NCBI RefSeq assembly: GCF_018310345.1
Contig: NZ_JAGXBY010000003.1
Location: forward strand, 1-64,000
DNA from: Ornithinibacillus massiliensis
GTDB lineage: Bacteria; Bacillota; Bacilli; Bacillales; Amphibacillaceae
Reading direction: 5' to 3'
Length of the DNA stretch: 64,000 nt
Below are positions 44,701 to 53,129 of the stretch, piece after piece (position 1 is the stretch's first letter; every line of letters starts with the position of its first letter). Below the pieces are notes generated by a model. That model saw nothing but the letters and a program-made list of their open reading frames with translations, was not told where the DNA came from and did not search any database. The translations under genes and the position numbers were made by a program.

Positions 44701-46944
44701 GTCCCTTAAATCAGCTTCAATATTACTCCAACCATCTGATGACCCTACAAATTGTTCTAAGGTAGTCCAATTTTCTAAATCTGTGGAAATGACTAGGTTT
44801 CCATAGTCATATGCTGTACCTGAGGAGCTAATTTCAAATTCATGCCAGCTCTTAAATTGTAGGAATGAGTCTCCTTCCGGTACATCGATTGGAGGCATGA
44901 CTAGGTGTGCATCCATGTTGTTCACGTATGGGCCAGCGACATTAGTTGCGTATACATTCTCTCCGACAAATGCTTCTTCTGGCCCAGAAGTTGGTGCTCC
45001 CCACTCCCATGTATTATTGGAACCTAACTTCTGCCAACCTAAAGGATTTTCTTCAAAGTCTTCATAGTATCCATTTGTAATACCGGGTTTCACTTCAACA
45101 CTATACTCATCTGTAACTACTTCATTATTACCAAAGTCATTAATTATCCAGTTATATTTGAATGTACCTACTTCAAGCATATCACCTGGAACCGTAACGA
45201 CGTATTCACCAGCTTTATAATTTCCAGATACACGTTCGGCATCAAATAGTTCATCTCCCGCTTGTAGCTGAACAGATGTGATGCTTACGTTATCGCTAAC
45301 CTGTATCGATAGTTCTAAATCTAGACCAGCATAGGTTTCTGAAGGAACAGTATGCTCAAATTCTGGTGCTTCCGTATCTTCACCATCCATTGTCACTTGC
45401 CCCTCTATAGAACCAAGCCCTTCAGCGATGGTGGATACTGCAGCAAACGCGTCTACTATTCCATGTCCATAGCCATGGTTTGGACTTTCTGGATACTGGC
45501 TATCTGTTCTAGCAACAGCTGTGTCCATTAATAATTGCTCCATATAATCAACTGAAATACTAGAATCCGCAGACCGCAATAACGCGACTACCCCGGCAAC
45601 GGCTGGCGTTGCCATAGACGTACCATTATAGCTGCTATACCCTCCGCCTGGTACAGAGGAACGAACCGCAACGCCAGGTGCAGAAACTTCTGGCTTAATT
45701 TCTCCATATGGCGATGGTCCTCTTAGTGAAAAGTTAGCTAGCATATCATTACTATCTGTAGCACCAACAGCAAACGATTCTGGGTAGTTTGCAGGAGTCG
45801 CTACAGAACCAGGACCGCCTGGGTTAAAGAGCGTTGTATTTCCTGCAGCAAATGCTGGGAATATTTCCGCTGCACGCCATGCAATGACAATATCCTGGTA
45901 AAATTCATCAATACCAGCGCCACCACCCCAAGAATTGTTAACAACATCTGGAGCTTTAGAAGCATCTCCACCAGGCTCCATAATCCATTGGCCAGCTGCA
46001 ATTAAATCTCTGTCATATGCACCATCATCCGTGAAAGCTTGTACAGCAATCCATTTTGCACCAGGTGCTACTCCGACTTGGTTTGCACCATTTGGTTCGC
46101 TTCCTACCATGGTACCCATTGTATGTGTTCCATGACCATCATTATCATACGGAACTGTTTGACCATTTACAGGGTCAAAGAAGCTATAGGTATGGTCAAC
46201 TTCACCTGTTGCAGGATTATATCCACGATATTTCTCCTTTAGTGCTGGATGTTGCCAATCAACACCTGTATCAATGTTTGCAACTACTGTTCCAGTCCCA
46301 TCAATACCTAGGCCCCAAACTGCTGGAGCATTTACACGATCCACATTCCACTCAATGTTTTGCGGATTCGCTTTTGGAATATCATCAACAGCTAATTCAG
46401 TCTCTATCAACTGACGTTTTTCATTTGGTAGTATTTTTTCAACCTCTGGAAAATTAGCAATTTTTTCCGCAACTTCTTTTGTAGCCGTTACCGCTACCGC
46501 ATTAACGATATAGAATGCTTCGATATCTTCCGCGTGTCCCTTTTGTGCCTCTGTTTCTAGATAACTCACTACATTTTGTTGTGAAGAAATTGCTGTTGCT
46601 TTAAGTTCAGAAATAACAGCAGAGCGTTGCACTAATTCTTGATTAAAAGCTGACATTTTAGCGCTTTGTGCTTTTGTACGAGCATCTTTGGCTACCTTCA
46701 TCGGGTCAGCTTTCTCCTTAAATTTAATTAAAAATGTAACTTTCTCATCTTTTTCGAACGATTTCGCTAAATTACTGTTAATTTTAGCCTCTGCTACTTC
46801 CTCCTTATTAACTAAGGAAGTGTGTGGTGAAGTATCTTTATTCTTACTAGCTTCAGCACTTGAAAAAGCTGGAGTAAATAATGAGAAAATCAACAAGACC
46901 GTAGCAATAATACTAAATCTTCTCGCCTGCTTTCTTCTTTTCAA
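41728..46944 (-). CDS. Large secreted multidomain subtilase (bacillopeptidase F-like)
   Basis: About 1738 residues. A basic start and hydrophobic stretch (FSIIATVLLIFSLFTPAFS) form a signal peptide, followed by an I9-type pro-region and an S8 catalytic domain. Numbered from the TTG at 46962, the active site is Asp231 (NIDTGVDW), His277 (NDGHGTHTMG), oxyanion Asn375 and Ser449 (NGTSMATP). Downstream lie two near-duplicate modules of about 240 residues (each with a YYEDFE/YFEDFE start and a GWYIDEVA/GWYIDDVA end), two carboxypeptidase-regulatory-like repeats, beta-sandwich repeats and a Lys/Gly/Asn-rich tail without LPXTG. TTG 46944 is preferred: GGGGGAGG precedes it. Confidence 0.9.
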   Translation of the reverse strand: MKRRKQARRFSIIATVLLIFSLFTPAFSSAEASKNKDTSPHTSLVNKEEVAEAKINSNLAKSFEKDEKVTFLIKFKEKADPMKVAKDARTKAQSAKMSAFNQELVQRSAVISELKATAISSQQNVVSYLETEAQKGHAEDIEAFYIVNAVAVTATKEVAEKIANFPEVEKILPNEKRQLIETELAVDDIPKANPQNIEWNVDRVNAPAVWGLGIDGTGTVVANIDTGVDWQHPALKEKYRGYNPATGEVDHTYSFFDPVNGQTVPYDNDGHGTHTMGTMVGSEPNGANQVGVAPGAKWIAVQAFTDDGAYDRDLIAAGQWIMEPGGDASKAPDVVNNSWGGGAGIDEFYQDIVIAWRAAEIFPAFAAGNTTLFNPGGPGSVATPANYPESFAVGATDSNDMLANFSLRGPSPYGEIKPEVSAPGVAVRSSVPGGGYSSYNGTSMATPAVAGVVALLRSADSSISVDYMEQLLMDTAVARTDSQYPESPNHGYGHGIVDAFAAVSTIAEGLGSIEGQVTMDGEDTEAPEFEHTVPSETYAGLDLELSIQVSDNVSITSVQLQAGDELFDAERVSGNYKAGEYVVTVPGDMLEVGTFKYNWIINDFGNNEVVTDEYSVEVKPGITNGYYEDFEENPLGWQKLGSNNTWEWGAPTSGPEEAFVGENVYATNVAGPYVNNMDAHLVMPPIDVPEGDSFLQFKSWHEFEISSSGTAYDYGNLVISTDLENWTTLEQFVGSSDGWSNIEADLRDYQGQRVYIGFYTYSDGSVTRDGWYIDEVALTDESQYNNDTIPPTFEHTPPDIAYSGMALNLDVLVRDNMLVGGATLHYQDENGDWQALEAELESGNNLEATFSVVVPANQVTGDSFTYKWEVSDYAGNTVESDEYVISLTDGITVGYFEDFENNPQGWTLIGSNNVWELGEPTSGPNEAVSGENVYATNLGGQYPSRMDGTLIMPGVQVPDEGAYLQFKSWHEFEQSSTGRAWDYGEVVVSTNMINWTTLAEFHGSATEWQDAEVDLSEYAGQTIYVGFYAYSDASVERLGWYIDDVAIADSSLNLENNPASKKFTKQDEAAEKEKEAKLEKELSKKSNAKSAKADVKSSVETSDNQTSGLPLEAIVSVLENGRSVSTNPQDGTYKMTLPSGAYTLVAETYGFRAEEQSVTVTESETATANFVLEELPKATVSGTVTSEQSGNPIVDATLLLVEDANVEPVKTDENGNFSITAYEGTYTLKVIAQDYKGQEMEVTFDENKTLDIALEPFFTVPGGEIGYDDGTAENARVFYDAGNGWAVKMSLPEGQEQAIVTDGVFQFHGTDWPSPGGTGFAVEVWSAGADGLPAEKLVGPIEAEAIRDLNEWTVVDLREHNIQVDGDFYMVYIQTSPNPNAPGLATDENGPNAGRSYQYVGGSWSLSPADEGNYMIRARVAYGVEKPEITSPADGTFTNEATVTVEGTASPTTTVSLLNNDTELGTAEIGEDGSFSFDIELEEGQNNLQAVTYVNGEQATASEVVTVTLDTIAPELNVLNVEDGQKTNRETLTVQGMVHDDNLSTVTVNGQAASVEDGEFSKRIMLDEGENTIEVVATDEAGNTTTQTFTVYAKFTAPEITNLTPTEDQHLHVGQSVQIEFDSEPGLKASFVVQMPLTNLNGVTSYNPIELPLVETTPGHYVGYWTVPSNVLAEGAVIEVKVRDSYGNETRQLADGRLFITEQGDGDNSQGNKGTDKEKGNNGKGKDKKDTNKGKGNN

Positions 46945-46988
46945 AGAATATTCCTCCCCCAAATACTATTTTTAAAACAAAAAACCAA
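46941..46988 (-). CDS. Possible 15-residue leader peptide before the protease
   Basis: AAAGGAGG at 46995-47002 stands before a TTG (46988) that opens a 15-codon frame, MVFCFKNSIWGRNIL. Its TGA stop shares the TTGA sequence with the protease start at 46944, the arrangement of translational coupling. The protease also has its own ribosome site inside this frame. Expression is unproven. Confidence 0.35.
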   Translation of the reverse strand: MVFCFKNSIWGRNIL

Positions 46989-47410
46989 ACTTGCCTCCTT
47001 TCCTCGAAAAGTAAGAAGATGTCTGGTTGAAAATGCTCTATGTTGTTGTATTCACTATAATGGATTGGGTTTGTCATATTCCGTCGTATTTTGTCGTTGT
47101 TTTCCGAATATTTAAAAATGAATAATTATTACTACCTTCTATACTTATTGTTCCATGAAAATAGTCGTATTAACAAATAGGATAATTACGTTTAAAGCTC
47201 TATGATATCAATCTTTGATTCTGAGTAGTTCTATTCCCCCAAACCATAACTTTCCTATACTTGGAAATAAAAATAATCATAAAGTCATACATAGATTTGG
47301 ATTATTATACATTCAACTATTATTCATTCTTTTTCTACATTTATTTTAGAATAACGTATTGCGAAAGTCTTACAAAGGTTTCTGTTACCCAGTAAAAAAT
47401 GCCCAAAAGA
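46989..47410. other. Non-coding gap between protease and heme O synthase genes
   Basis: About 420 AT-rich bases. No gene is convincing on either strand. It should contain the protease promoter and leader on the minus strand. Confidence 0.5.
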
Positions 47411-47430
47411 AAAAAGCCCCATAAGGACCT
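47411..47430 (-). terminator. Weak terminator after ctaB
   Basis: On the minus strand AGGTCC-TTAT-GGGGCT forms a short imperfect stem followed by TTTTTTCTTTT. Short and mismatched, so efficiency is uncertain. Confidence 0.4.
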
Positions 47431-47436
47431 TTATCT

Positions 47437-48366
47437 TTACAAATTAAATATAATTCCCATTAATGAATAGATAATAATCGTCGAGAACATGATTGTCATA
47501 TAGATAAGCGAATAGATAAATAACATTTTTGCCCATTTCTCCGAATCTTCTTGTCTATAGGCAACAATACTAATTATTAACCAAATCCCGCCAAGTAATA
47601 AACCTACTAACATAAGGCCAATACTTAAAGATCCTAATAGAAAACTTGCTAACATCATAATGATTAAGTAAATATTTGTTTGCAAATAGGTTCTTTTAAT
47701 ACCTTTTACGACAGGTAGCATCGGAACACTCGCTGCTTTATAATCATCACGTCTTCTAATTGCAATGGCATAAAAATGTGGCATTTGCCATAGAATTGCA
47801 ATTACAAATAATCCAAGAAGAGCCGGATGCGTAATGTCAGGATAAATTGCAGCCCACCCAATTAAAGGTGGCATTGCTCCTGACAAGCTACCAACCTCAG
47901 TATTATAGACCGTTCTCCGCTTAGTCCACATCGTATACGGTACTATATATAAAAACAGACCCATAAATCCTAATAGCGCTGATAATAAAGTTGTAAGAGA
48001 AAGTGCTAATATTCCTATTACCGCCAATATAATAGCAAGCCATATCGTTGTTTTTATACTAATGGCACCTGTTACCGTCGGTCTTACCTTCGTTCTCTCC
48101 ATTACCGCATCAATATCACGATCATACACATTATTAAAAGCACCTGCAGCGCCAATAATTAAGGCTGTACCGATAATCGCCAGAATCATCTCAGGAATTT
48201 TGTCTGTAATCTTATACTCATACGTGTACATCGCCAATGTTAGACCAGCAAACATCGGAACAAGATTAGATTTAATAATTCCTGTTTTTAAAGTTTTATC
48301 CAAAGTAAGTTTTAATTCCTTAAAGTTACTCATACTACTGTTTATATTCCCTTCTATCAATCCCAC
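47437..48366 (-). CDS. ctaB: Protoheme IX farnesyltransferase (heme O synthase)
   Basis: UbiA-family membrane enzyme that adds a farnesyl group to heme B; heme O is then turned to heme A for the aa3 oxidase at the left end of the window. The 309-residue protein has nine or so helices, the prenyl-diphosphate motif NNVYDRDIDAVMERTKVRP and the second loop WTKRRTVYNTEVGSLSGAMPP. The start is uncertain: an ATG at 48333 would remove 11 residues. Whether it corresponds to ctaB or its paralogue ctaO cannot be told from context. Confidence 0.92.
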   Translation of the reverse strand: MGLIEGNINSSMSNFKELKLTLDKTLKTGIIKSNLVPMFAGLTLAMYTYEYKITDKIPEMILAIIGTALIIGAAGAFNNVYDRDIDAVMERTKVRPTVTGAISIKTTIWLAIILAVIGILALSLTTLLSALLGFMGLFLYIVPYTMWTKRRTVYNTEVGSLSGAMPPLIGWAAIYPDITHPALLGLFVIAILWQMPHFYAIAIRRRDDYKAASVPMLPVVKGIKRTYLQTNIYLIIMMLASFLLGSLSIGLMLVGLLLGGIWLIISIVAYRQEDSEKWAKMLFIYSLIYMTIMFSTIIIYSLMGIIFNL

Positions 48367-48492
48367 AAAAACTATAGGACTATATTCCCTTTAACACTTC
48401 TACTATTGTAACACTTCTTTCGTTTTTTTTCTTGCAAAATTAGTACTATTTATTGAACGAATAGAATATGAAGGAAAATAATATTTTTCTCT

Positions 48493-49110
48493 CTAATCTA
48501 GTTTAACTTCAAGATTAGGATGGTTAAGGTGATGGAATAGCAGATCTATTTGGGATTTCGTATTTCTAGCTTCCGATAATTCTGGTATTCTATCTGGTGA
48601 GAAGAAACTAACTTCACTAGTTTCCACACCTGTTTCAAGTGTCCCACCTTTTATTTCACATTGAATAAATAATTTATATACGTGATAGGCAGAAGGTGGA
48701 TGGGGATGACATTTTTTATCCAATACTGCTAATAACTTATTAGCCTCTACATCTAAACCTGTTTCTTCTTTTACCTCTTTTACTACAACTTCACGTGGTG
48801 ATAAACCTACATCTGCCCACCCTCCAGGTAATGCCCATTTATTATCTGTTTTTTCTTTTACCATCAGTAACTGCTGATCACGAAAAATAACTCCCCGAAT
48901 ATCAACCTTTGGCGTTGCATAACCTGTTTCATTAGCAAACAAATTTCTGATGATTTGGTTGTCAGTAAGTGTTTGTGTCGCCAGAATCTCATTACTGATT
49001 CTTCTAACTTCTTCAAACCGTTCGATATCATATACATCTTTCGAATACGTTAAACCATTCTGGGCAATTGCTTGAAGCTCCTTTGCCCAAGTTAACCATT
49101 TTGGCTCCAT
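48493..49110 (-). CDS. Nudix hydrolase with N-terminal helical domain (YjhB-like)
   Basis: A 205-residue protein with the Nudix_hydro_N helical domain (about 1-60) and a Nudix domain whose box is complete: GGWADVGLSPREVVVKEVK followed by EETGL (about 95-117). Such proteins hydrolyse nucleoside diphosphate derivatives; the substrate is not evident. GGGGTGGAATA precedes the ATG. It is 32 bases downstream of the adenylyltransferase gene on the same strand and may be co-transcribed. Confidence 0.87.
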   Translation of the reverse strand: MEPKWLTWAKELQAIAQNGLTYSKDVYDIERFEEVRRISNEILATQTLTDNQIIRNLFANETGYATPKVDIRGVIFRDQQLLMVKEKTDNKWALPGGWADVGLSPREVVVKEVKEETGLDVEANKLLAVLDKKCHPHPPSAYHVYKLFIQCEIKGGTLETGVETSEVSFFSPDRIPELSEARNTKSQIDLLFHHLNHPNLEVKLD

Positions 49111-49142
49111 TATTCCACCCCTTATTCTACCAGCAGATAAAC

Positions 49143-50024
49143 CTAAAAAATATCTTTTGCATCCTTTGGCAACGCTCGTACCCTGGTTAAATACTTCATC
49201 ATGTTTTGACCGTCTTTCTCTACATAGTGAAAAGCCTCATGATTTGCTACTTCCTTCGCTAGTACTCGGAATAATTCACATGTAATAAATACCCCATCCC
49301 AAGTATTTTCATAATCACCGTCCGTGTACGTACTTCGATACATCTTCCAATATTCATTCGGAAGATACAATTCAAAGTACTTCCCCATTTTACCAGGGGA
49401 GATTTCATAATCATGGTTCATTCCAATCCACCAGGAAACTACTTGATTAAGTCTTGGACGAATTACCAGTTCATACATCTGTTTAGCGTACGGTAGCTCC
49501 TCTCTCCATAATCCTTTAGCGACATTCTGTATACACCACCAGAAATCATTACAACAACTGAAATACTCCGCTTCAGATGGCTGTGTAATCCAGTAATCCT
49601 TATCAGTTGCTGGTGGTATTTCCGGTAACCAACCATCCTTGTCCAGTAAAGAAATTGTAAGACTATCCTCTTGATATGTCGATAACATGAATTCTTTTGT
49701 TTGAAGATGTAAATCTATACGGTTTCCGTCTGAAAATAACATCAAATAGCCATAGTTCTGACTTAAATCCACATCAGGTCCAAGTGCTTTATCATTTCTC
49801 TCAGGCTCCTGGATCATTAACAATTCTCCAAATCGATTAATCCAATTCTGATCCATTACAAATGAATTCACGTCAGTTACAACAAAAACAACATCATAGT
49901 CTTGAAAAATGTCCGTTGGGGCATTCACATTCGCCCTTGAACCATTCATATATACTGCACGTATCCTTTCGTCTTCCTTTGCTACCTGTAAGATTAATTT
50001 GACCATCTCTTGTTCTGTTCTCAT
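49143..50024 (-). CDS. Aminoglycoside 6-adenylyltransferase family protein (AadK-like)
   Basis: ANT(6)-type nucleotidyltransferase of 293 residues. The nucleotidyltransferase core MNGSRANVNAPTDIFQDYDVVFVV (split over a Gly-Ser and a DxD motif) and the conserved DVDLSQNYGYLMLFSDGNRIDL block are family hallmarks. Relatives inactivate streptomycin by adenylation. Base composition is like the surroundings and no mobile element flanks it, so it appears to be a chromosomal, AadK-like gene. Activity is not shown. Confidence 0.87.
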   Translation of the reverse strand: MRTEQEMVKLILQVAKEDERIRAVYMNGSRANVNAPTDIFQDYDVVFVVTDVNSFVMDQNWINRFGELLMIQEPERNDKALGPDVDLSQNYGYLMLFSDGNRIDLHLQTKEFMLSTYQEDSLTISLLDKDGWLPEIPPATDKDYWITQPSEAEYFSCCNDFWWCIQNVAKGLWREELPYAKQMYELVIRPRLNQVVSWWIGMNHDYEISPGKMGKYFELYLPNEYWKMYRSTYTDGDYENTWDGVFITCELFRVLAKEVANHEAFHYVEKDGQNMMKYLTRVRALPKDAKDIF

Positions 50025-50098
50025 TAAATTAACTTCCCCTAATATTATCCATTTTATTTAAATAGTTATACTATTTGCATTATAGTCTACGCACATAG

Positions 50099-50125
50099 AA
50101 AAAGCGACAGAATGCTCTGTCGCTT
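50099..50125 (-). terminator. Terminator of the Nramp-like gene
   Basis: AAGCGACAGA (50102-50111) and TCTGTCGCTT (50116-50125) form a perfect 10-bp stem over ATGC; on the minus strand CTTTTTC follows. Confidence 0.85.
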
Positions 50126-50130
50126 ACAGA

Positions 50131-51420
50131 TTATATTATCCCAAACAAATCTAAAAATACTCGAATCGCTAGTAAAGTAACGACTAACAAAATAAATCCA
50201 TAGATGATATTCTGTCTCGTATTATTTATCGCCGATCCAAGAACTTCCTTTTTATTACATAAAACGAGAACAATCCCTGCAACTATTGGCAATGCTAGTC
50301 CATTTAAGGCCTGAGCCGTAACAATAATCCCAATCGGAACAGCTTCGAACATCATAATAATGATAATGGGTACAAGACTTGTTACAAGCATTATTACCCT
50401 ACTTCTAGTCGCCTTAAAATCTTCTTCTTTACCAATTGACTCATTCATCAGCATACAAGCTAAGGAAATTTGGTATAGACCAGAAGAGAAGCCAGCTGCC
50501 CATAAGCCTAAAGAAAATAATACTGCAGCATATCTACCCAGTAATGGGGTTAGCTGTACTGCCATATCTGCTGCACTTTCTACTTCAATCCCCTGTGTAT
50601 ACATGACAGTACCAGCACATACCAAGATAGCTCCAGTAATTAATGCTGTAGCTGTCATATTTAACCGTAAATCAAATTTGGAAAGTTTTAATTCACGCTT
50701 AGTAGAGAGGTTATTCGCATTCTTATATTTGGATTTTGTGAAAGCGGACAAACCAAGGACAATATTCGGCGGCATTGTTGTAGCAAGGAGTGCTAGAACT
50801 AACCAATATTCTCCTCCTAAAGTTTGAAAGGAAAAACCAACTGTTACCAGATCTCCTAAGTCTGGTCCTGAGAAAAAAGCGGTAAGGACAAATGCCAGTA
50901 TCATCAAGGCAATGAGGACCTTATTAATATTCTCTAATATTTTATAAACACCAATCCAAGCTATCACTAGTGCAACCAACGACATCGATAATGCCCATAC
51001 TGTTAAAGAAATATCTGGAATAAAATAATTTAATGCAAGTGCAGCACCTGTAAAATTACCTGCCTGAAATGCAATTGCACCAATTAAGACGGTTATAAAT
51101 AAAAATATCGAAACAGGCTTACCGATATAATCTCTAACACCTTCCATAATCGAAATCTTTTTTACAATCGTAATTCTGGTTGCTGGTTCTTGATAAAAAT
51201 AGGCAAAAATACAAGCAAGTATGATGATCCATAGAGCTTGATAACCATACGAAGAACCGGTTACGGACATCGTTGTTATCGTACCAGGCCCAATAATTCC
51301 AGCGACCACAATCGCTGCTGGGCCTAACCCTTTCATATAATCCTTAAAGGAAATACGTTCATCCTTGATCGTATTACTACTATTATTATTTCCATTAACC
51401 TTTGCCTTTGACCCAGGCAT
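50131..51420 (-). CDS. Nramp-like transporter with altered motifs
   Basis: A 429-residue protein with about 11 membrane helices and the Nramp outline. Helix 1 reads AGIIGPGTITTMS where canonical members have DPGN, and helix 6 reads LATTMPPNIVLG where they have MPH. The Asp and Asn ligands for divalent metal are therefore Gly and Thr. It may be closer to the YcsG-type branch than to MntH, and manganese transport should not be assumed. The ATG at 51420 follows AAAGGGGGAATTTG. Confidence 0.78.
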   Translation of the reverse strand: MPGSKAKVNGNNNSSNTIKDERISFKDYMKGLGPAAIVVAGIIGPGTITTMSVTGSSYGYQALWIIILACIFAYFYQEPATRITIVKKISIMEGVRDYIGKPVSIFLFITVLIGAIAFQAGNFTGAALALNYFIPDISLTVWALSMSLVALVIAWIGVYKILENINKVLIALMILAFVLTAFFSGPDLGDLVTVGFSFQTLGGEYWLVLALLATTMPPNIVLGLSAFTKSKYKNANNLSTKRELKLSKFDLRLNMTATALITGAILVCAGTVMYTQGIEVESAADMAVQLTPLLGRYAAVLFSLGLWAAGFSSGLYQISLACMLMNESIGKEEDFKATRSRVIMLVTSLVPIIIIMMFEAVPIGIIVTAQALNGLALPIVAGIVLVLCNKKEVLGSAINNTRQNIIYGFILLVVTLLAIRVFLDLFGII

Positions 51421-51555
51421 CAAATTCCCCCTTTAAATTTTATTATGGTTTTACCCATAGTAGATTAATTATTCCAATATAATTGGCATGTAAAATCAAT
51501 AAAGAATTATCTATCTTTATAGACTACAATTTTTTCATATAACATTCTAACATAT

Positions 51556-51602
51556 AAAAACTGTACCTCCAATTGTGATATTCTACAAATGAAGATACAG
51601 TT
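51556..51602 (-). terminator. Terminator after splB
   Basis: AACTGTACCTCC (51559-51570) pairs with GAAGATACAGTT (51591-51602) using wobble pairs; on the minus strand TTTTTAT follows. Confidence 0.65.
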
Positions 51603-51626
51603 CTTTCTATAAAACTATTTCTATGT

Positions 51627-52655
51627 TTACGTAAAATATTCAATCTTGGCTTCTGGAAAATAACGATATATATAACTCCCCAATGTATCCTTAATATCCT
51701 CTTGTTCATGATCCGTGTAAACGTATTTTCCTATACCATATTTCCCCCACTTCCACTTACGCTTCGATTCATCAAGCTCTAATTTAGTCATAGGGTAGTT
51801 TTGTTGAATTACCCGCTTTGCTGGTTTTGTGAAACGATGCTGAATCATCTCAAACGTCAAATCCCTTCTTGCGTAGGTTGGAAGAACATCATTTAACATT
51901 TCAAACATCTCACGGTATCCCTCTTTCCAACCTTCATGTAAGTATATTGGAGCTACTATAAAACCTAATGGGTAACCAGCTTCTGCAATTTTAACTGCCG
52001 CTTCGATTCTTTCATTCAACCGTGAAGTTCCTGGCTCAAAATACTTGATAATATAATCATCATTTATACTAAAACGAAAACGAGTTTTTCCGTTATGTTC
52101 AGCATCCAGTAAATGGTCTACATGAGAGAACTTTGTAACAAAACGGAGCCTTCCATGTTCTGTCTTACCAAAATATTCTATTGCTCTTTTTAGTGTATGG
52201 GTTAAATGATCAACACCAACTATATCTGAAGTGCAGGATGCCTCAAATCTTGTTATCTCTGGTGCTCGTTCACTCATGTATTCCTCGGCTGCCTCGAATA
52301 TTTCTTCTACATTCACATAAGTACGAATATATGGCTTACTTCCCATAGTTGTTTGCAAATAACAATAATGACAATGCCCCATACATCCTGTAGCAAAAGG
52401 AATTGCATATTCCGCAGAAGGTTTAGATGTATCAAACTTTAATGTCTTTCTAACACCAACAACAAGAGTAGACTTCGCAGTTCGATATTTCTGAAAATGA
52501 TTTTCCCCAGGTAGGTTCCTTATCTGATTGTGGGAGGTTGTTTCTCTAATTTCTATTCCCATATTTTGAAACTTATGCAATAACTCTTTACCAAGTGAAT
52601 ATTCGAGTGCACGTGGCTCGATATAAACTAATTGAGGTACAAAGGGCTTAACCAT
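51627..52655 (-). CDS. splB: Spore photoproduct lyase SplB
   Basis: Radical SAM enzyme that directly reverses spore photoproduct (5-thyminyl-5,6-dihydrothymine) in germinating spores. Starting at the ATG at 52655 the protein has 342 residues, the same as B. subtilis SplB as I recall it, and begins MVKPFVPQLVYIEPRALEY. The cluster motif is CMGHCHYC, near residue 90. The start overlaps the splA stop; an ATG three codons earlier (52664) is possible. The presence of splAB supports an endospore former. Confidence 0.95.
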   Translation of the reverse strand: MVKPFVPQLVYIEPRALEYSLGKELLHKFQNMGIEIRETTSHNQIRNLPGENHFQKYRTAKSTLVVGVRKTLKFDTSKPSAEYAIPFATGCMGHCHYCYLQTTMGSKPYIRTYVNVEEIFEAAEEYMSERAPEITRFEASCTSDIVGVDHLTHTLKRAIEYFGKTEHGRLRFVTKFSHVDHLLDAEHNGKTRFRFSINDDYIIKYFEPGTSRLNERIEAAVKIAEAGYPLGFIVAPIYLHEGWKEGYREMFEMLNDVLPTYARRDLTFEMIQHRFTKPAKRVIQQNYPMTKLELDESKRKWKWGKYGIGKYVYTDHEQEDIKDTLGSYIYRYFPEAKIEYFT

Positions 52656-52914
52656 AGAATTCATCAAACTCCTCTGGCTTTCCGAAGGCTTCTTTATAAG
52701 CATGTTCTGCCTCTTCTTCCGTTCTAAAGACAGCGAATTCCTCCGAGAAAGGGTAGTATGTTTCATGTGCAAATAATGCTAGTTCAAAAGGAGAATCAGG
52801 GTTGACTACTACTGCAGCTTGTTGAACTTGTGCAACATCTTGTGCATGTGGGTTTCGAATAATAATATAAACTACCTCGCCTGGACTAAAATTTCTTATC
52901 AAAGCAATCACCAA
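52648..52914 (-). CDS. splA: SplA, regulator of spore photoproduct lyase
   Basis: An 88-residue protein matching SplA: GEVVYIIIRNPHAQDVAQVQ, ELALFAHETYYPFSEEFAVF and a C-terminal EEEAEHAYKEAFG. In B. subtilis this TRAP-like protein represses splAB expression. The start is TTG 52914 or GTG 52911, next to AAAGGG. Its stop overlaps the splB start. A hairpin with a purine-rich loop precedes it. Confidence 0.9.
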   Translation of the reverse strand: MVIALIRNFSPGEVVYIIIRNPHAQDVAQVQQAAVVVNPDSPFELALFAHETYYPFSEEFAVFRTEEEAEHAYKEAFGKPEEFDEFYG

Positions 52915-52918
52915 ACCC

Positions 52919-52968
52919 TTTCACATAATTATCTTCATTATTCCTCTTCTTCTGGTAATTATGTGAAA
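52919..52968 (-). promoter_or_regulatory. Inverted repeat in the splA leader
   Basis: TTTCACATAATTA (52919-52931) and TAATTATGTGAAA (52956-52968) are perfect 13-bp complements. On the minus strand the 24-base loop is purine-rich (AGAAGAAGAGGAATAATGAA) and the 3' arm runs into the splA ribosome site AAAGGG. It could hide the ribosome site or be the target of SplA. No T-run follows. Confidence 0.6.
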
Positions 52969-53069
52969 AAATATAAATAATGGAGCTCTTTCAAATAAAA
53001 TAAGAGGTAATATTGCACACGAACTTCCTTCTAGAGATAAGTTTAAAATAACGGATTAGAGGAGAATTT

Positions 53070-53129
53070 ATGGAAATCCATTATAAAATTCTAAAACTGT
53101 TTCTAATCATAAAAATTCTTGTTGAATGA
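53070..53129 (+). CDS. Possible 19-residue hydrophobic peptide
   Basis: AGAGGAGAATTT stands directly before an ATG opening MEIHYKILKLFLIIKILVE and a TGA. Ribosome site and spacing are good and the product would be a short amphipathic or membrane peptide. Nothing else supports expression. Confidence 0.25.
   Translation: MEIHYKILKLFLIIKILVE

Noticed and set aside
46056..46457. 133-codon frame opposite the large protease
   Set aside because: It is antisense to the conserved catalytic domain and has the His/Leu-rich composition of a shadow frame.
50360..50827. 155-codon frame opposite the Nramp-like gene
   Set aside because: Antisense to a clear membrane protein; no ribosome site or family pattern.
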